Of a DNA stretch of 64,000 nt, positions 25,949-34,668 are shown piece after piece. The notes under the pieces were generated by a model, which was not told the DNA's origin, made no database searches, and was given only the letters and a program-made list of their open reading frames with translations. Each line of letters begins with the position of its first letter. The stretch's first letter is position 1. This DNA comes from DAIOEK01 sp963828285 (GTDB lineage Bacteria > Chloroflexota > Anaerolineae > Anaerolineales > Anaerolineaceae): assembly GCA_963828285.1 (NCBI GenBank), contig CAWHEB010000004.1:1-64000 (forward strand), given 5' to 3'. Position numbers and translations under genes: made by a program.

Positions 25949-26725
25949 ATGGACGCAATTGTCACTGCAGGTGGGATCCCATTACCTGGTGAACCTTTAT
26001 ACGAATACACTCGCGGCGGACCAAAAGCACTTCTGGAAGTGGCAGGCAAACCGATGATCCAGTGGGTCCTTGACGCGGTCAGTGGATCGCCGTCAATAGA
26101 CCATATTATCGTGATCGGGTTATCTGAATTGGGAAAAATCCAAATCAATAAACCAGTTACTTTTTTACCCAACCAGGTCGACATGATCTCCAATGTGCGT
26201 GAAGGGTTAGACGAACTCAAACGAATCAATCCATCAGCGGAATTTGCCCTCCTGGTTGCCTCAGACATCCCTGGAATATCATCAGAAATGGTCACCGGAA
26301 TGGCGGAAGCGATACAAAAGTACCAGGTGGACCTTTTATATACTGTCATATCACGACAGGTTATGGAAGCCAAATATCCAGCTTCCAGACGGACTTATAC
26401 GCACCTCAAAGATATCGATCTCTGCGGTGGAGATATGAACGCCGTCAGGGTCTCGATCATGGAAAAAACATCCAAAGTGTGGGAAAAACTCACTTCTGCC
26501 AGAAAAAATCCGTTAAAACAAGCTGCGATCCTGGGTCCAGAAATCCTATTCAGCTTAATCTTTAGAACTGCCACTCTCGAAAGTGCAGCCAAAATGATCT
26601 GCAAGCGAATCGGTATCACTGGAAAAGCGCTTGTTGGAGTATATGCTGAAGTTGGTATGGATGTTGATAAACCGCATCAATTGGAAATCATGCGAGCTGA
26701 TCTGGCCAGGAGGAAGACTGTTTGA
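25949..26725 (+). CDS. MobA-like nucleotidyltransferase family protein
   Basis: This 258-residue protein has the N-terminal nucleotide-binding signature of the GT-A nucleotidyltransferase fold: MDAIVTAGG...GGPKALLEVAGKPMIQWVLDAV, then the metal-binding Asp in FALLVASDIPGIS. It belongs to the broad MobA/IspD-like group that transfers an NMP from an NTP to a phosphorylated acceptor. The acceptor cannot be deduced. It lies between the quinate-dehydrogenase-like gene and a PAP2 phosphatase gene with overlapping stop and start, which points to a lipid- or sugar-phosphate pathway. Confidence 0.8.
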   Translation: MDAIVTAGGIPLPGEPLYEYTRGGPKALLEVAGKPMIQWVLDAVSGSPSIDHIIVIGLSELGKIQINKPVTFLPNQVDMISNVREGLDELKRINPSAEFALLVASDIPGISSEMVTGMAEAIQKYQVDLLYTVISRQVMEAKYPASRRTYTHLKDIDLCGGDMNAVRVSIMEKTSKVWEKLTSARKNPLKQAAILGPEILFSLIFRTATLESAAKMICKRIGITGKALVGVYAEVGMDVDKPHQLEIMRADLARRKTV

Positions 26726-27276
26726 ATCTTGACGATTTCCTACACTGGGACAAACAAACATCCAACAAATTACGGATCATCGAAACTGACCATGCTTTGA
26801 AACCAGCAGCAGTAATTTTTGCTCATTCTGGTGATTCATGGTTTTGGTTCATTGGATTATTACCTGTAATATTTTTCGCCCCTGATTACTGGAAGTACCG
26901 CGCCATCGTCTTGGTCATCAGCTTCTTGGTTCTGGCGGTTGTAGTATTGTTGATCAAATTCACCGTCCGCCGCAGGCGTCCAGAGGGTGAATGGGGCAGG
27001 ATCTATCGAGCAACCGATCCACATTCATTTCCATCCGGGCATGCAGCCCGATCATTCCTCATTGCGACGTTAATCGTCATCCTTGGACCAATTTGGTTAG
27101 CGATCCTCCTTCTGCTCTGGGCTCCGTTGGTTAGCCTGGCCAGGGTAAGTACCGGATTACATTATGTTTCGGATGTTGTCGCCGGTGCAATTGTTGGCAT
27201 CATCGCGGGAGGGATAGCCATGTTAATTCTTCCTTTGATCAATCCCTTTTTAAGTTTTATTCTCAACTTAATATAA
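26722..27276 (+). CDS. PAP2 family membrane phosphatase
   Basis: This 184-residue membrane protein has the three PAP2 motifs: KFTVRRRRPEG (KxxxxxxRP), PSGHAARS (PSGH) and ARVSTGLHYVSDVVAG (SRxxxxxHxxxD, with Ala in place of Ser before Arg). Family members dephosphorylate lipid phosphates such as undecaprenyl pyrophosphate or phosphatidate at the membrane. It starts with TTG overlapping the TGA of the nucleotidyltransferase gene, so it is translationally coupled. A bidirectional terminator follows. Confidence 0.9.
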   Translation: MNLDDFLHWDKQTSNKLRIIETDHALKPAAVIFAHSGDSWFWFIGLLPVIFFAPDYWKYRAIVLVISFLVLAVVVLLIKFTVRRRRPEGEWGRIYRATDPHSFPSGHAARSFLIATLIVILGPIWLAILLLLWAPLVSLARVSTGLHYVSDVVAGAIVGIIAGGIAMLILPLINPFLSFILNLI

Positions 27277-27303
27277 AATCCGCCAGGTGAACCTGGCGGA
27301 TTT
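27277..27303. terminator. Bidirectional terminator between PAP2 and Ddl-like genes
   Basis: ATCCGCCAGGT-GA-ACCTGGCGGAT is a perfect stem of 11 bases with A before and TTTTTG after. It separates two convergent genes. Confidence 0.85.
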
Positions 27304-27308
27304 TTGTT

Positions 27309-28556
27309 TTATCTCAGTAGAGATCTAGCCCGCATTGCATACGGAGCCCGGCTAGCCGGCCGCTGGCGGTTCAGTCTTACCGGAACTACTTCGTTGATTG
27401 GAATATTCACTTCAATATCAGGTGCCTTTTCAACCAATCCCCAGCGGGATGCACCCAGGTAAAGAATTTCAAGGATCAAGTTTTCGTAGGAGATCCCTTC
27501 CGCGTTGGCAATTACACAAAGATCACTGAAACCCGGACTAAGACCAGGCAAGGTATTGATTTCGATCAAGCATGGATCTCCATACGAATCACAACGCATA
27601 TCCACCCGTGAAACATCCAGAGCACCTAGAGCCTGATGTGCACGTATGGCAAGATCCTGCATTCTTCTAGCAAACTTAGCAGAGATAGGCGCCGGGCAGA
27701 GAAAATCGGGGATACCCTGTTCACCCGGGACCAAGGATTTTGCATCATGACCGTAAACACCGGGAGTTACCGACCGCGTGCTTTCCACTTCAAGTACAGG
27801 CATACGGTGAAAACCATCCCGTTCGTAGTATTCAGGATGAATACTGTATTGCACTCCATCAGGTCTACCGAGAACACCAACAGTGAACTCACGGCCTGGC
27901 AGGTATTCCTCAACCAGGGCGGGTTGTCGATATTCAGTAATCACCCACTTTACCCTTGCACGGAGTTCAGATGGGTTATGGACGATTGAAGCACTCCCCA
28001 TACCCATTCCAGTTCCCTCGCGGGCTGGTTTTACAAACATTGGATATTTCAACGAGCGATCAATCGGTTCAAGTCCTGTTGAAAACTCTTGAAATGGTGC
28101 TATCGGCAATCCGCAGTCACGCCAGATACGCTTGGTTAAAGTTTTGTCAAGACCAATCGCATTCGCGGTTACACGAGATGCGGTGTAAGGAATATGCATC
28201 ATTTCGAACACTGCTGGTGCCTGGGCTTCCCGCCCATCTCCACCCAGACCTTCTGAGATATTAAAACAAATATCCGGAATGAGATCACGGAGTGCTTGAG
28301 GTAAATTGATATCAGCTGGGATAAAAATTACGTTATGACCATTAGATTCGATCGTCTTGCGAATTGATTCGATCGTCTCTTCTTTGTCAAATTCCGCACC
28401 GGCATCGGCTGGTCCGTCCTTCAGTAGCGACTTCTCCCCCTTCACATTGGCAACAACGGCTACCCGCCAGGGTCTTACCGGTCGCGGAAGACAACTGGGA
28501 GGTTTGTCACCTTCTTCCATATCACTTTCGTAAGTAATTACTTCATTCATTTTCAT
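27309..28556 (-). CDS. D-alanine--D-alanine ligase-like ATP-grasp protein
   Basis: This 415-residue ATP-grasp protein resembles Ddl. Visible blocks are WRVAVVANVKGEKS, DICFNISEGLGGDGREAQ, the domain entry HIPYTASRVTANAIGLDKTLTK, the ATP-binding FVKPAREGTGMGMG and the metal-binding end DMRCDSYGDPCLIEINTLPGLSPGFSDL. Compared with standard Ddl (about 310-360 residues) it has an extra N-terminal segment and a longer middle and C-terminal tail. Joining D-Ala to D-Ala for cell-wall precursors is possible, but Ddl-like enzymes can join other amino acids. The gene is alone on this strand. An ATG six bases downstream (MNEVI) is an equal start. Confidence 0.78.
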   Translation of the reverse strand: MKMNEVITYESDMEEGDKPPSCLPRPVRPWRVAVVANVKGEKSLLKDGPADAGAEFDKEETIESIRKTIESNGHNVIFIPADINLPQALRDLIPDICFNISEGLGGDGREAQAPAVFEMMHIPYTASRVTANAIGLDKTLTKRIWRDCGLPIAPFQEFSTGLEPIDRSLKYPMFVKPAREGTGMGMGSASIVHNPSELRARVKWVITEYRQPALVEEYLPGREFTVGVLGRPDGVQYSIHPEYYERDGFHRMPVLEVESTRSVTPGVYGHDAKSLVPGEQGIPDFLCPAPISAKFARRMQDLAIRAHQALGALDVSRVDMRCDSYGDPCLIEINTLPGLSPGFSDLCVIANAEGISYENLILEILYLGASRWGLVEKAPDIEVNIPINEVVPVRLNRQRPASRAPYAMRARSLLR

Positions 28557-28891
28557 TTACTCCAACACAAATTTTCCAATTTGATAGTATATATCCAATT
28601 GCCAATAATACAAGGTTTTTAAAGCGAATTAATACGAATCTTATACATGTTAAATGACGTAATTTGTCATCAAAAGTTTCTATAGGTTCCATCTTTTCTT
28701 TATACGCTTGAGGTTTAATCAAGGTTTCTAATCTAAATAAACTTGAAATATTTTTTTGTGTGGTTATTATTGGAATTGGGAAGGCTTTGCACATTTTGCA
28801 GGAACTGATCTGCCAGATCCACAATCCTGCTGGGATACACCAAATGAATCCACATTGTGCGCCTTCCCGTTTTAATTGCCCAAAACTGAGA
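28557..28891. other. AT-rich stretch with an open frame containing Cys motifs
   Basis: No convincing gene. On the minus strand one frame is open right after the FtsB stop and reads through CGFIWCIPAG and SSCKMCKAFP, with paired Cys that recall a zinc ribbon, to a stop near 28543. It has no ATG or GTG start before the Cys motifs, no ribosome site, and its second half is Lys/Ile/Phe-rich as in random AT-rich DNA. It could be a decayed small zinc protein. Confidence 0.3.
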
Positions 28892-29278
28892 TTAATCCCC
28901 GAAGAATAATAATGCCCAGACCTGCCAATTCTCTACCGGTTCCACAGTTACGACGGGTGTAGGTTCAGGTGTCGATTGGTAATTTGGATCGGGGAGCATG
29001 ATTATTGGATGATCCCCTGGTCTAGCCATGAAGGCTTCTTCACGAGCCCATTTTTCGACCGCAGCATCCGAGTTGGCATAAGCGATCTGAGTTTGTAGCA
29101 TCACTTCCGTTTGTTTGACTACTGCCACCTGCGTCGCCATCACTTCCCGCTCACTCGAGAGGCGGATCAACTCTTCCACACGGTGGTTTAAATCCAAAAG
29201 CAGATAGGCGATCAGAATCAAACCTATCACTGCCAGGATTTTTTTACCGGAAGAAAAAAATTTTTGTAGAAATGCCAT
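28892..29278 (-). CDS. FtsB/DivIC-type septum formation initiator
   Basis: This 128-residue protein has a short basic cytoplasmic N-terminus, one membrane helix (ILAVIGLILIAYLLLDL), then a coiled coil (RVEELIRLSSEREVMATQV to about residue 70). The motif EKWAREEAFMARPGDHPIIM matches the conserved WAR-x-E-x-x-x-x-x-GE-type end of DivIC/FtsB. The tail is Pro/Thr-rich. It acts in the divisome with FtsL/FtsQ-type partners. A TACAAT box eight bases before the ATG suggests a leaderless transcript. Confidence 0.85.
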   Translation of the reverse strand: MAFLQKFFSSGKKILAVIGLILIAYLLLDLNHRVEELIRLSSEREVMATQVAVVKQTEVMLQTQIAYANSDAAVEKWAREEAFMARPGDHPIIMLPDPNYQSTPEPTPVVTVEPVENWQVWALLFFGD

Positions 29279-29286
29279 ATGGTTTT

Positions 29287-29292
29287 ATTGTA
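29287..29292 (-). promoter_or_regulatory. -10 box TACAAT, eight bases before the FtsB/DivIC start
   Basis: On the minus strand TACAAT is followed by AAAACCAT and then ATG at 29278. There is no room for a ribosome site, so a leaderless transcript is likely. Confidence 0.4.
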
Positions 29293-29347
29293 AATCGGTG
29301 CAAGAAAATTACCAGTAAAGAAATACCCCGAGAAAATCGGGGTAAGG

Positions 29348-29431
<84 letters not shown>

Positions 29432-29553
29432 TTGCGTCATGAATTTTACGCTGTTTTAGCGGATTGTCAATGTAATCAAGCTGTTTCAATGGATTATTGA
29501 TCCCATTCAGAACCGATGGCATATTTCATGCACAAAACGATGTATATACGAAT

Positions 29554-31068
29554 ATGGATTCACAATCAATTGAACTACCACTTTCGCAACCACTATCCGG
29601 GATGGCCATGCATGCCTTTCTGGCTCTTGCTGCCGAGAACCGCCCAGATAAGATTCCTCAGGCTATTGCCCGAGCGGTTGCCCACGCAATGCTTGCCGAC
29701 ACATGTTATTTGATCAGCGCACCTGAAAATGGTGAGGTAACCTGTTTTGATGGATTCAACAGGGTAAAAGAAGAAAACTTATCAGGATTCATTTTTCCGG
29801 CCGATCAATTCCCAGAGATCGCTGCCAGCCTTACCACACTGAATCCAATTATTATTAACGATCCCTCTCAGACGGAAATTACTTCACAGCACATTTTATC
29901 CATCCTTGGTCAGGTCAGAGCAGCACCTTCCTGCCTGATGCCAGTCATTTCTCCCGATGGGACTCCACTTGGTGGATTGCTATTGATCTCCCCGTTTTCG
30001 GGCAGACAGTGGTTGGAATCTGACCTGACACAATTAACTGCAATGAGTGATTCGATTGCAAAAATACTGCAGCGAGTTTTATATTTAGCGGACCTTGAGG
30101 AGCAGCTACTACAACAACCAGAACCAATATCCACTGTGACGGAAACACCCGGTCCCTGGGTAGTTGAGGATACGGGAGAAACTGCTGCGGTTGAGGCAAC
30201 CGGGGTCACAACTGTCCGGGATATGGAAGAAACCAGTGTAATTCATACCAGGATCAGTAAATATATTCACCAACCGCACGATGAGTTGACAATTTATAAA
30301 GCCGAGAATGACCTGATGCTTTACGAAATTTATTCATTAATGTCCAATCTCGAGCATCTTGATCAAACCGCGATTGCAGCGGGAGAAGAACCCACCCATG
30401 ATGGCGCCAGGGAAGCGTTAAGCCGCATCCGCGATGAAGTTCGGAATATGCTTTCACCATTATCAGCAATCACCGGATATCATGATCTTTTGATCAGCGA
30501 ATCAGTCGGCAACCTGACCCCGATGCAGCAGAGATTCCTCGATCGAATCCGGAATGCGGCAGACAAGCTTCATCATAGTATTGAAAATGTCAGTGTGGTA
30601 GCGGAGACATCCCAACCGTTTGCTCTCGAAGAGCCGTTGATCTCAACCATTGCTCTTCAACCGGTTATCGAAAAATCATTTAATTTCTACCAACAGATCA
30701 TTCACGACCGTGGACTGGAAATCCATTTGCAATCGGCGGCTGATATCCCTGAAATCACAGGGAAAGAAGAGGAAATTTCACAGGTAGTCAATAAAATACT
30801 CAATTCTTTATTAGCGGTCACTCCGAATCATTCTGCAGTTCACAGCCAGTTATCGATGCAAATGGAACTTGATGGCAGGAAGAACGTCTTATGGAAGGCA
30901 TCTGCATTGGCCCAATCTGACCTTGCACCGGGAAAAGAACTTGACGAGTTTTCTGAATATTTACAGGAAAATGTGTTCAACCTTGCTGAGAGATTGAATT
31001 GCCAATTATGGATGGATGCCGCTGTTCATACTGAACGGCAGGTGAATCTACTTTTCGCAGCAGTCTAA
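29554..31068 (+). CDS. GAF-domain protein with degenerate histidine-kinase core
   Basis: About 504 residues from the ATG at 29554; a TTG at 29497 in the same frame is possible. Residues around 20-175 form a GAF-like domain (LADTCYLISAPENGEV to GTPLGGLLLISPFSGRQW). A Thr/Glu-rich linker follows, then a region resembling a dimerisation helix pair (RNMLSPLSAITGYHDLLI). The phospho-acceptor His is absent, an Arg or Asn occupying its place. In the ATPase part the N-box is reduced to NKILNSLLAVTP and no glycine-rich G1/G2 boxes are visible. It is thus probably a non-catalytic sensor or scaffold. No signal peptide, so cytoplasmic. Confidence 0.8.
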   Translation: MDSQSIELPLSQPLSGMAMHAFLALAAENRPDKIPQAIARAVAHAMLADTCYLISAPENGEVTCFDGFNRVKEENLSGFIFPADQFPEIAASLTTLNPIIINDPSQTEITSQHILSILGQVRAAPSCLMPVISPDGTPLGGLLLISPFSGRQWLESDLTQLTAMSDSIAKILQRVLYLADLEEQLLQQPEPISTVTETPGPWVVEDTGETAAVEATGVTTVRDMEETSVIHTRISKYIHQPHDELTIYKAENDLMLYEIYSLMSNLEHLDQTAIAAGEEPTHDGAREALSRIRDEVRNMLSPLSAITGYHDLLISESVGNLTPMQQRFLDRIRNAADKLHHSIENVSVVAETSQPFALEEPLISTIALQPVIEKSFNFYQQIIHDRGLEIHLQSAADIPEITGKEEEISQVVNKILNSLLAVTPNHSAVHSQLSMQMELDGRKNVLWKASALAQSDLAPGKELDEFSEYLQENVFNLAERLNCQLWMDAAVHTERQVNLLFAAV

Positions 31069-31092
31069 TTCTTTATCAATCCACGATTGACA

Positions 31093-32217
31093 ATGATCCA
31101 TAATCTTCTCAAAACAAAAGAAATCATCCCGTCTAAAAACAATCCCCATCCAGCATCAACGGAATCCATGAATTGTTTATGCAAGAAGAATCTTCGAATG
31201 ATAATGCTCGGGATCCTTATCTTTGTGCTGCTATCGATCAGCTGTTCTTTGCCATTCAGTTTTAGAATCAATCGAGATCCTGAAGGTCCATCCAGGATCG
31301 AAATCGCGACCAGGGATCCCAATTTTGAAGCAACATTGTATAAGCTGTTAACCCAAACCTATCTCCCCAAAACAGCAACTCCCGAACCAACAGTTACTGC
31401 GACCCAACAACCAACTCTGCCATATTTTATTGATGGGGGCGCTGAACGCATTCCACAGGCTGATGGTTCAATAAATCTGGTGATATTGGGATCAGATTAT
31501 CGACCCGGCGCCGGATATCGAACTGATATTATCTTGCTCATTCATATTTCGCCAAACTCAAAAGTAAGCTTCATCTCATTCCCTAGAGATCTTTTTATCC
31601 CCATTCCTGGGCATCCTGATGAGCGGATCAATACAGCAATGCAAACGGGCGGATTTGAGCTCGTCCAACAGATGTTCGAGTTCAATTTTGGGATACATCC
31701 CGATTACTTTGTAATGACCAACTTCATAGGATTTGAGAGTATTGTGGACACAATGGGGGGTCTTGATATCAATGCTGAATATACACTGACGGATTGGTGC
31801 GATCTACCCTCAGGTAGGAAAGGATATTGCACCATATATGCAGGCGAGAACCACCTGGGTGGCGAAATGGCGTTGTGGTATGCCCGATCAAGGTACTCAA
31901 CCAGTGATTTTGACCGCGGACGTCGTACACAAGAACTAGCAAAAGGATTTTTTAATAAGTTGATCAGCCTAGATGCACTTACCAATGCACCAGCCATTTA
32001 TCAGCAGATGGCAGCAGCGGTGGAAACGAATCTGTCCCTGGATGCCATGCTGCCATTAGCTCCACTGGCTTCTGGGTTGTACCAGCAAAACAGTTTCTCG
32101 CACTATACGATCGGTCCAGAGCAAACAACTGTGTTTATCCCAGCTTCGGGTGCATATCTTCTTTTACCAAACACCGAAGCTATTCAGGATGTATTAACAG
32201 AAGCTTTTGGCAATTGA
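31093..32217 (+). CDS. LytR-CpsA-Psr (LCP) family protein
   Basis: About 374 residues with an N-terminal cytoplasmic segment, one membrane anchor (MIMLGILIFVLLSISC) and an extracellular LCP domain. Family motifs are LVILGSDYRPGAGYRTDIILL, FISFPRDLFIPIPG and ERINTAMQTGG, DTMGGLDINAEYTL, and ALWYARSRYSTSDFDRGRRTQE. Members attach polyprenol-linked glycopolymers to the cell wall or to proteins outside the membrane. Its 3' end contains the -35 box of the next gene. The start could also be the TTG six bases upstream. Confidence 0.92.
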   Translation: MIHNLLKTKEIIPSKNNPHPASTESMNCLCKKNLRMIMLGILIFVLLSISCSLPFSFRINRDPEGPSRIEIATRDPNFEATLYKLLTQTYLPKTATPEPTVTATQQPTLPYFIDGGAERIPQADGSINLVILGSDYRPGAGYRTDIILLIHISPNSKVSFISFPRDLFIPIPGHPDERINTAMQTGGFELVQQMFEFNFGIHPDYFVMTNFIGFESIVDTMGGLDINAEYTLTDWCDLPSGRKGYCTIYAGENHLGGEMALWYARSRYSTSDFDRGRRTQELAKGFFNKLISLDALTNAPAIYQQMAAAVETNLSLDAMLPLAPLASGLYQQNSFSHYTIGPEQTTVFIPASGAYLLLPNTEAIQDVLTEAFGN

Positions 32218-32253
32218 CAACTATACGCAAAAGATGTACTATCTATACGCAAA
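32214..32253 (+). promoter_or_regulatory. Promoter with two direct repeats CTATACGCAAA 22 bases apart
   Basis: TTGACA (32214-32219), a 17-base spacer and TACTAT (32237-32242) form a good sigma-70-type promoter for the recombinase-like gene. CTATACGCAAA occurs at 32221-32231 inside the spacer and again at 32243-32253 just after the -10 box. A 22-base period puts both on the same DNA face, as for a regulator bound as two units. A GGAGGA ribosome site follows before the ATG at 32274. Confidence 0.65.
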
Positions 32254-32273
32254 CGTGATTCAGGAGGAATAAG

Positions 32274-33167
32274 ATGGTAACTTTCGAGCAGACCGCACAT
32301 GTCACTCAATCCACGAATTTAATCCCAGCGTTAAACGCATGGAAAATGTACCTTACGGATCAAAACAGGTCATTGCATACCATTAAGGCATTTATTGCAG
32401 ATCTGACCCTTCTCACTGATTTCCTGGCACCGGATAAAACTCTCGGAGCTATTACAACCGATGAACTCAATCAATTTGTCAGTTGGTTGGAAAAAGGCCG
32501 GGGTGTCCCCTGCAGTCCAAAAAGTCTTTCCAGACGAATTACTTCACTGAAATCATTTTTTTCCTGGCTGCACAAAAATGGTGTTGTGAGTATTAATCCG
32601 GCTGAAAAAGTTTTACAACAATCAGTAATTTCTCCCCTGCCAGAAGTATTAAGTGCATCTGATATTGAAGTGCTCTACGATACTGCCAATAAGTATCGAA
32701 TGTCCGCTAAACCAGATGCCAGGTTTTATGCCCTGTTTAGATTGCTGATGGAAACAGGAATCAAGAAAGGCGAATGTTTAGCCATTGATCTCAATCACCT
32801 CGATATTGAGCATCCTGACGGACCAACTTTATTTATCCGCTACGCTGATCCACGCAACCGTTTCAAAGAGCGCAAGATCGTATTGTCCACAGAATGGGTC
32901 GAGGCATTCAAAGAATACTCCATCCAATACAAACCGAAGAACCAACTCTTCCCATGGTCACAACGACGATTGGAGTATCTGCTGGAGGACCTTGGGAAGG
33001 CAGCAGGACTATCGAAGCACCTCTCATTTGATATGTGCCGATGGAGCAGTGTTCTGCAAGATTACCGCGAGGGAAAAGATCCTGATACGATCAGACAAAA
33101 ATTGGGGATATCGAAAATCCAATGGCGTGAGATAGCCATGAAGCTTAAAGAGTTGTCTGCGAAGTAG
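32274..33167 (+). CDS. Tyrosine recombinase-fold protein with degenerate active site
   Basis: This 297-residue protein has the XerC/D layout: an N-terminal SAM-like core-binding domain (LNAWKMYLTDQNRSLHTIKAF, SRRITSLKSFFSWLHKNG, NPAEKVLQQ) and a C-terminal catalytic-type domain (FYALFRLLMETGIKKGECLAI). The usual first Arg in TGLRxSE is Lys here (TGIKKGE). The HxxR box reads LSFDMCRWSS with Asp for His, and the final Tyr is not evident in the C-terminus (KIQWREIAMKL). It is therefore probably a DNA-binding protein without strand-exchange activity. It is expressed from its own promoter. Overlap with tilS at the 3' ends is 23 bases. Confidence 0.8.
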   Translation: MVTFEQTAHVTQSTNLIPALNAWKMYLTDQNRSLHTIKAFIADLTLLTDFLAPDKTLGAITTDELNQFVSWLEKGRGVPCSPKSLSRRITSLKSFFSWLHKNGVVSINPAEKVLQQSVISPLPEVLSASDIEVLYDTANKYRMSAKPDARFYALFRLLMETGIKKGECLAIDLNHLDIEHPDGPTLFIRYADPRNRFKERKIVLSTEWVEAFKEYSIQYKPKNQLFPWSQRRLEYLLEDLGKAAGLSKHLSFDMCRWSSVLQDYREGKDPDTIRQKLGISKIQWREIAMKLKELSAK

Positions 33168-34584
33168 ATATGAGTTGAAGGTGCAATAACCGTTTGGTCT
33201 CTCTGGTCACCTTAAAATCATCCGCAATTTGTACAGCAGGAATCCATAAGATGGTTCCTGCTGTTTCCATGACTGGGTAATGTTCGCGTGCATAAACAGG
33301 TACTTTGTGATTGATAAATACATCTGCCAGTTTTTGAGACCTAGAATCATCTCCCAATAATTGGATCCGGTCCCCCGGTCTTCTGTTTCGAACAAGAATT
33401 GCTCCCGCGATCTGATCAGAGTCCAAAAACGCTTCGCCTTTTCCGGTTAGTTTAATGTAATCAAAAAGACTAGGTGTTAATTTGGTCTGTTCAGCAAGTA
33501 CAACCCATTCCGCGTTCAATCTGGTCTTCCCCGGGATGGATAGCGGAATTTGATCCTTATCCATTTGTGGGTACCCGATCACGGGTGGTGTGAAACGAGG
33601 TAAACATAGATAGAAAACATCCTTGCGCAACTGAATTGTCAGACCTTCGATAATCTCCATTGCATCTGAATCCGCCGCTGAATGGATCCATTTCCCGATA
33701 CGATCAATCGTAAAAAAATCCAAATCACGGATGGATGGACTTAGACTGTGGATGGCTTTGCGTAAAATCTCCCTTTGCATTGGTTGAGTGAATCGCATGT
33801 AACTTTCTACATTTAAGCCCAACCAGCCTGTTCCTTGAGACGAGATAATTTCGAAAAAGGCTTTGTCAACTGCCTCCATTAGGATTTGGCGCTGACCACT
33901 AGTAACAATAGACATACGAACCAGACCATTTTGAAATTCCGGATTTTTGGTCTCAATTTGAGGAATCAGGTTGTTTCGAAGCCAGTTTCGATAATAGCTA
34001 CTTTCCAAATTAGTGGCATCTTCAAGATACCCAATCTGATTTTGCTTACAATACGCAATGATCTCATCCTTCCAGATGTACAGTAAGGGACGGATCAGTG
34101 GTATTGAAGGATGATATTCCGGATTAATGTTGACTGTTTGCATTCCACGTAAGCCGTCCAAACCTGCACCGCGGATGAAATGCATCAATACCGTCTCTGC
34201 CTGATCATTGGCATGATGCGCGACAGCAACTGCGTCGGCATTCCAATCGGAAGCCGCCTCAAACAAGAATTTGTACCTGGCATTTCGGGCTGATTCTTCG
34301 ATACTCTGGCGGGATTGTGCTGCCAGGGTTGGAACATCCACACGGAGAATTTTGCATGGAATTCCCCATTCTTGGCAACTTTGCTGCACAAATTCTGCAT
34401 CCGTGGCAAATTCATCCCGAATTCCATGATCGAGATGCAGTGCGAGCAGTTTGTAACCTCCCTGATGAAGAAGAGACAACAAACACATGCTATCCGATCC
34501 ACCAGATACTCCCACAGCAATTCGGGCATCCGTAGTAAGATGGCATTGTTCTTGCAAAAAGAAATCTAGCGGTTGCATATTCAT
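33145..34584 (-). CDS. tilS: tRNA(Ile)-lysidine synthetase
   Basis: This 479-residue protein has the PP-loop ATP motif VGVSGGSDSMCLLSLL, LHLDHGIRDE and AVAHHANDQAETVLMHFIRGAGLDGLRGM. Then come the linker and C-terminal TilS domains (ILVRNRRPGDRIQLLG). It converts C34 of tRNA-Ile(CAU) to lysidine with lysine and ATP. It is essential in most bacteria and complete here. A TATAAT box ends eight bases before the first ATG. It is convergent with, and slightly overlaps, the recombinase-like gene. Confidence 0.93.
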   Translation of the reverse strand: MNMQPLDFFLQEQCHLTTDARIAVGVSGGSDSMCLLSLLHQGGYKLLALHLDHGIRDEFATDAEFVQQSCQEWGIPCKILRVDVPTLAAQSRQSIEESARNARYKFLFEAASDWNADAVAVAHHANDQAETVLMHFIRGAGLDGLRGMQTVNINPEYHPSIPLIRPLLYIWKDEIIAYCKQNQIGYLEDATNLESSYYRNWLRNNLIPQIETKNPEFQNGLVRMSIVTSGQRQILMEAVDKAFFEIISSQGTGWLGLNVESYMRFTQPMQREILRKAIHSLSPSIRDLDFFTIDRIGKWIHSAADSDAMEIIEGLTIQLRKDVFYLCLPRFTPPVIGYPQMDKDQIPLSIPGKTRLNAEWVVLAEQTKLTPSLFDYIKLTGKGEAFLDSDQIAGAILVRNRRPGDRIQLLGDDSRSQKLADVFINHKVPVYAREHYPVMETAGTILWIPAVQIADDFKVTRETKRLLHLQLISTSQTTL

Positions 34585-34592
34585 TCAACCGG

Positions 34593-34598
34593 ATTATA
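34593..34598 (-). promoter_or_regulatory. -10 box TATAAT, eight bases before the tilS start
   Basis: TATAAT on the minus strand is followed by CCGGTTGA and then ATG at 34584, a spacing that implies a leaderless mRNA. A second ATG lies six bases further. Confidence 0.45.
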
Positions 34599-34668
34599 GC
34601 ATTATCAGATTTCTCTCATATAATAAGTGAGATAGCGTTGTGTGAATTCTTGCACGGGTGAGGATGAA

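Noticed and set aside
32274..33167. Integrase marking a genomic island next to tRNA-Leu
   Set aside because: The recombinase lacks catalytic residues, is 2.8 kb from the tRNA, and no duplicated tRNA end or other mobile genes are present.
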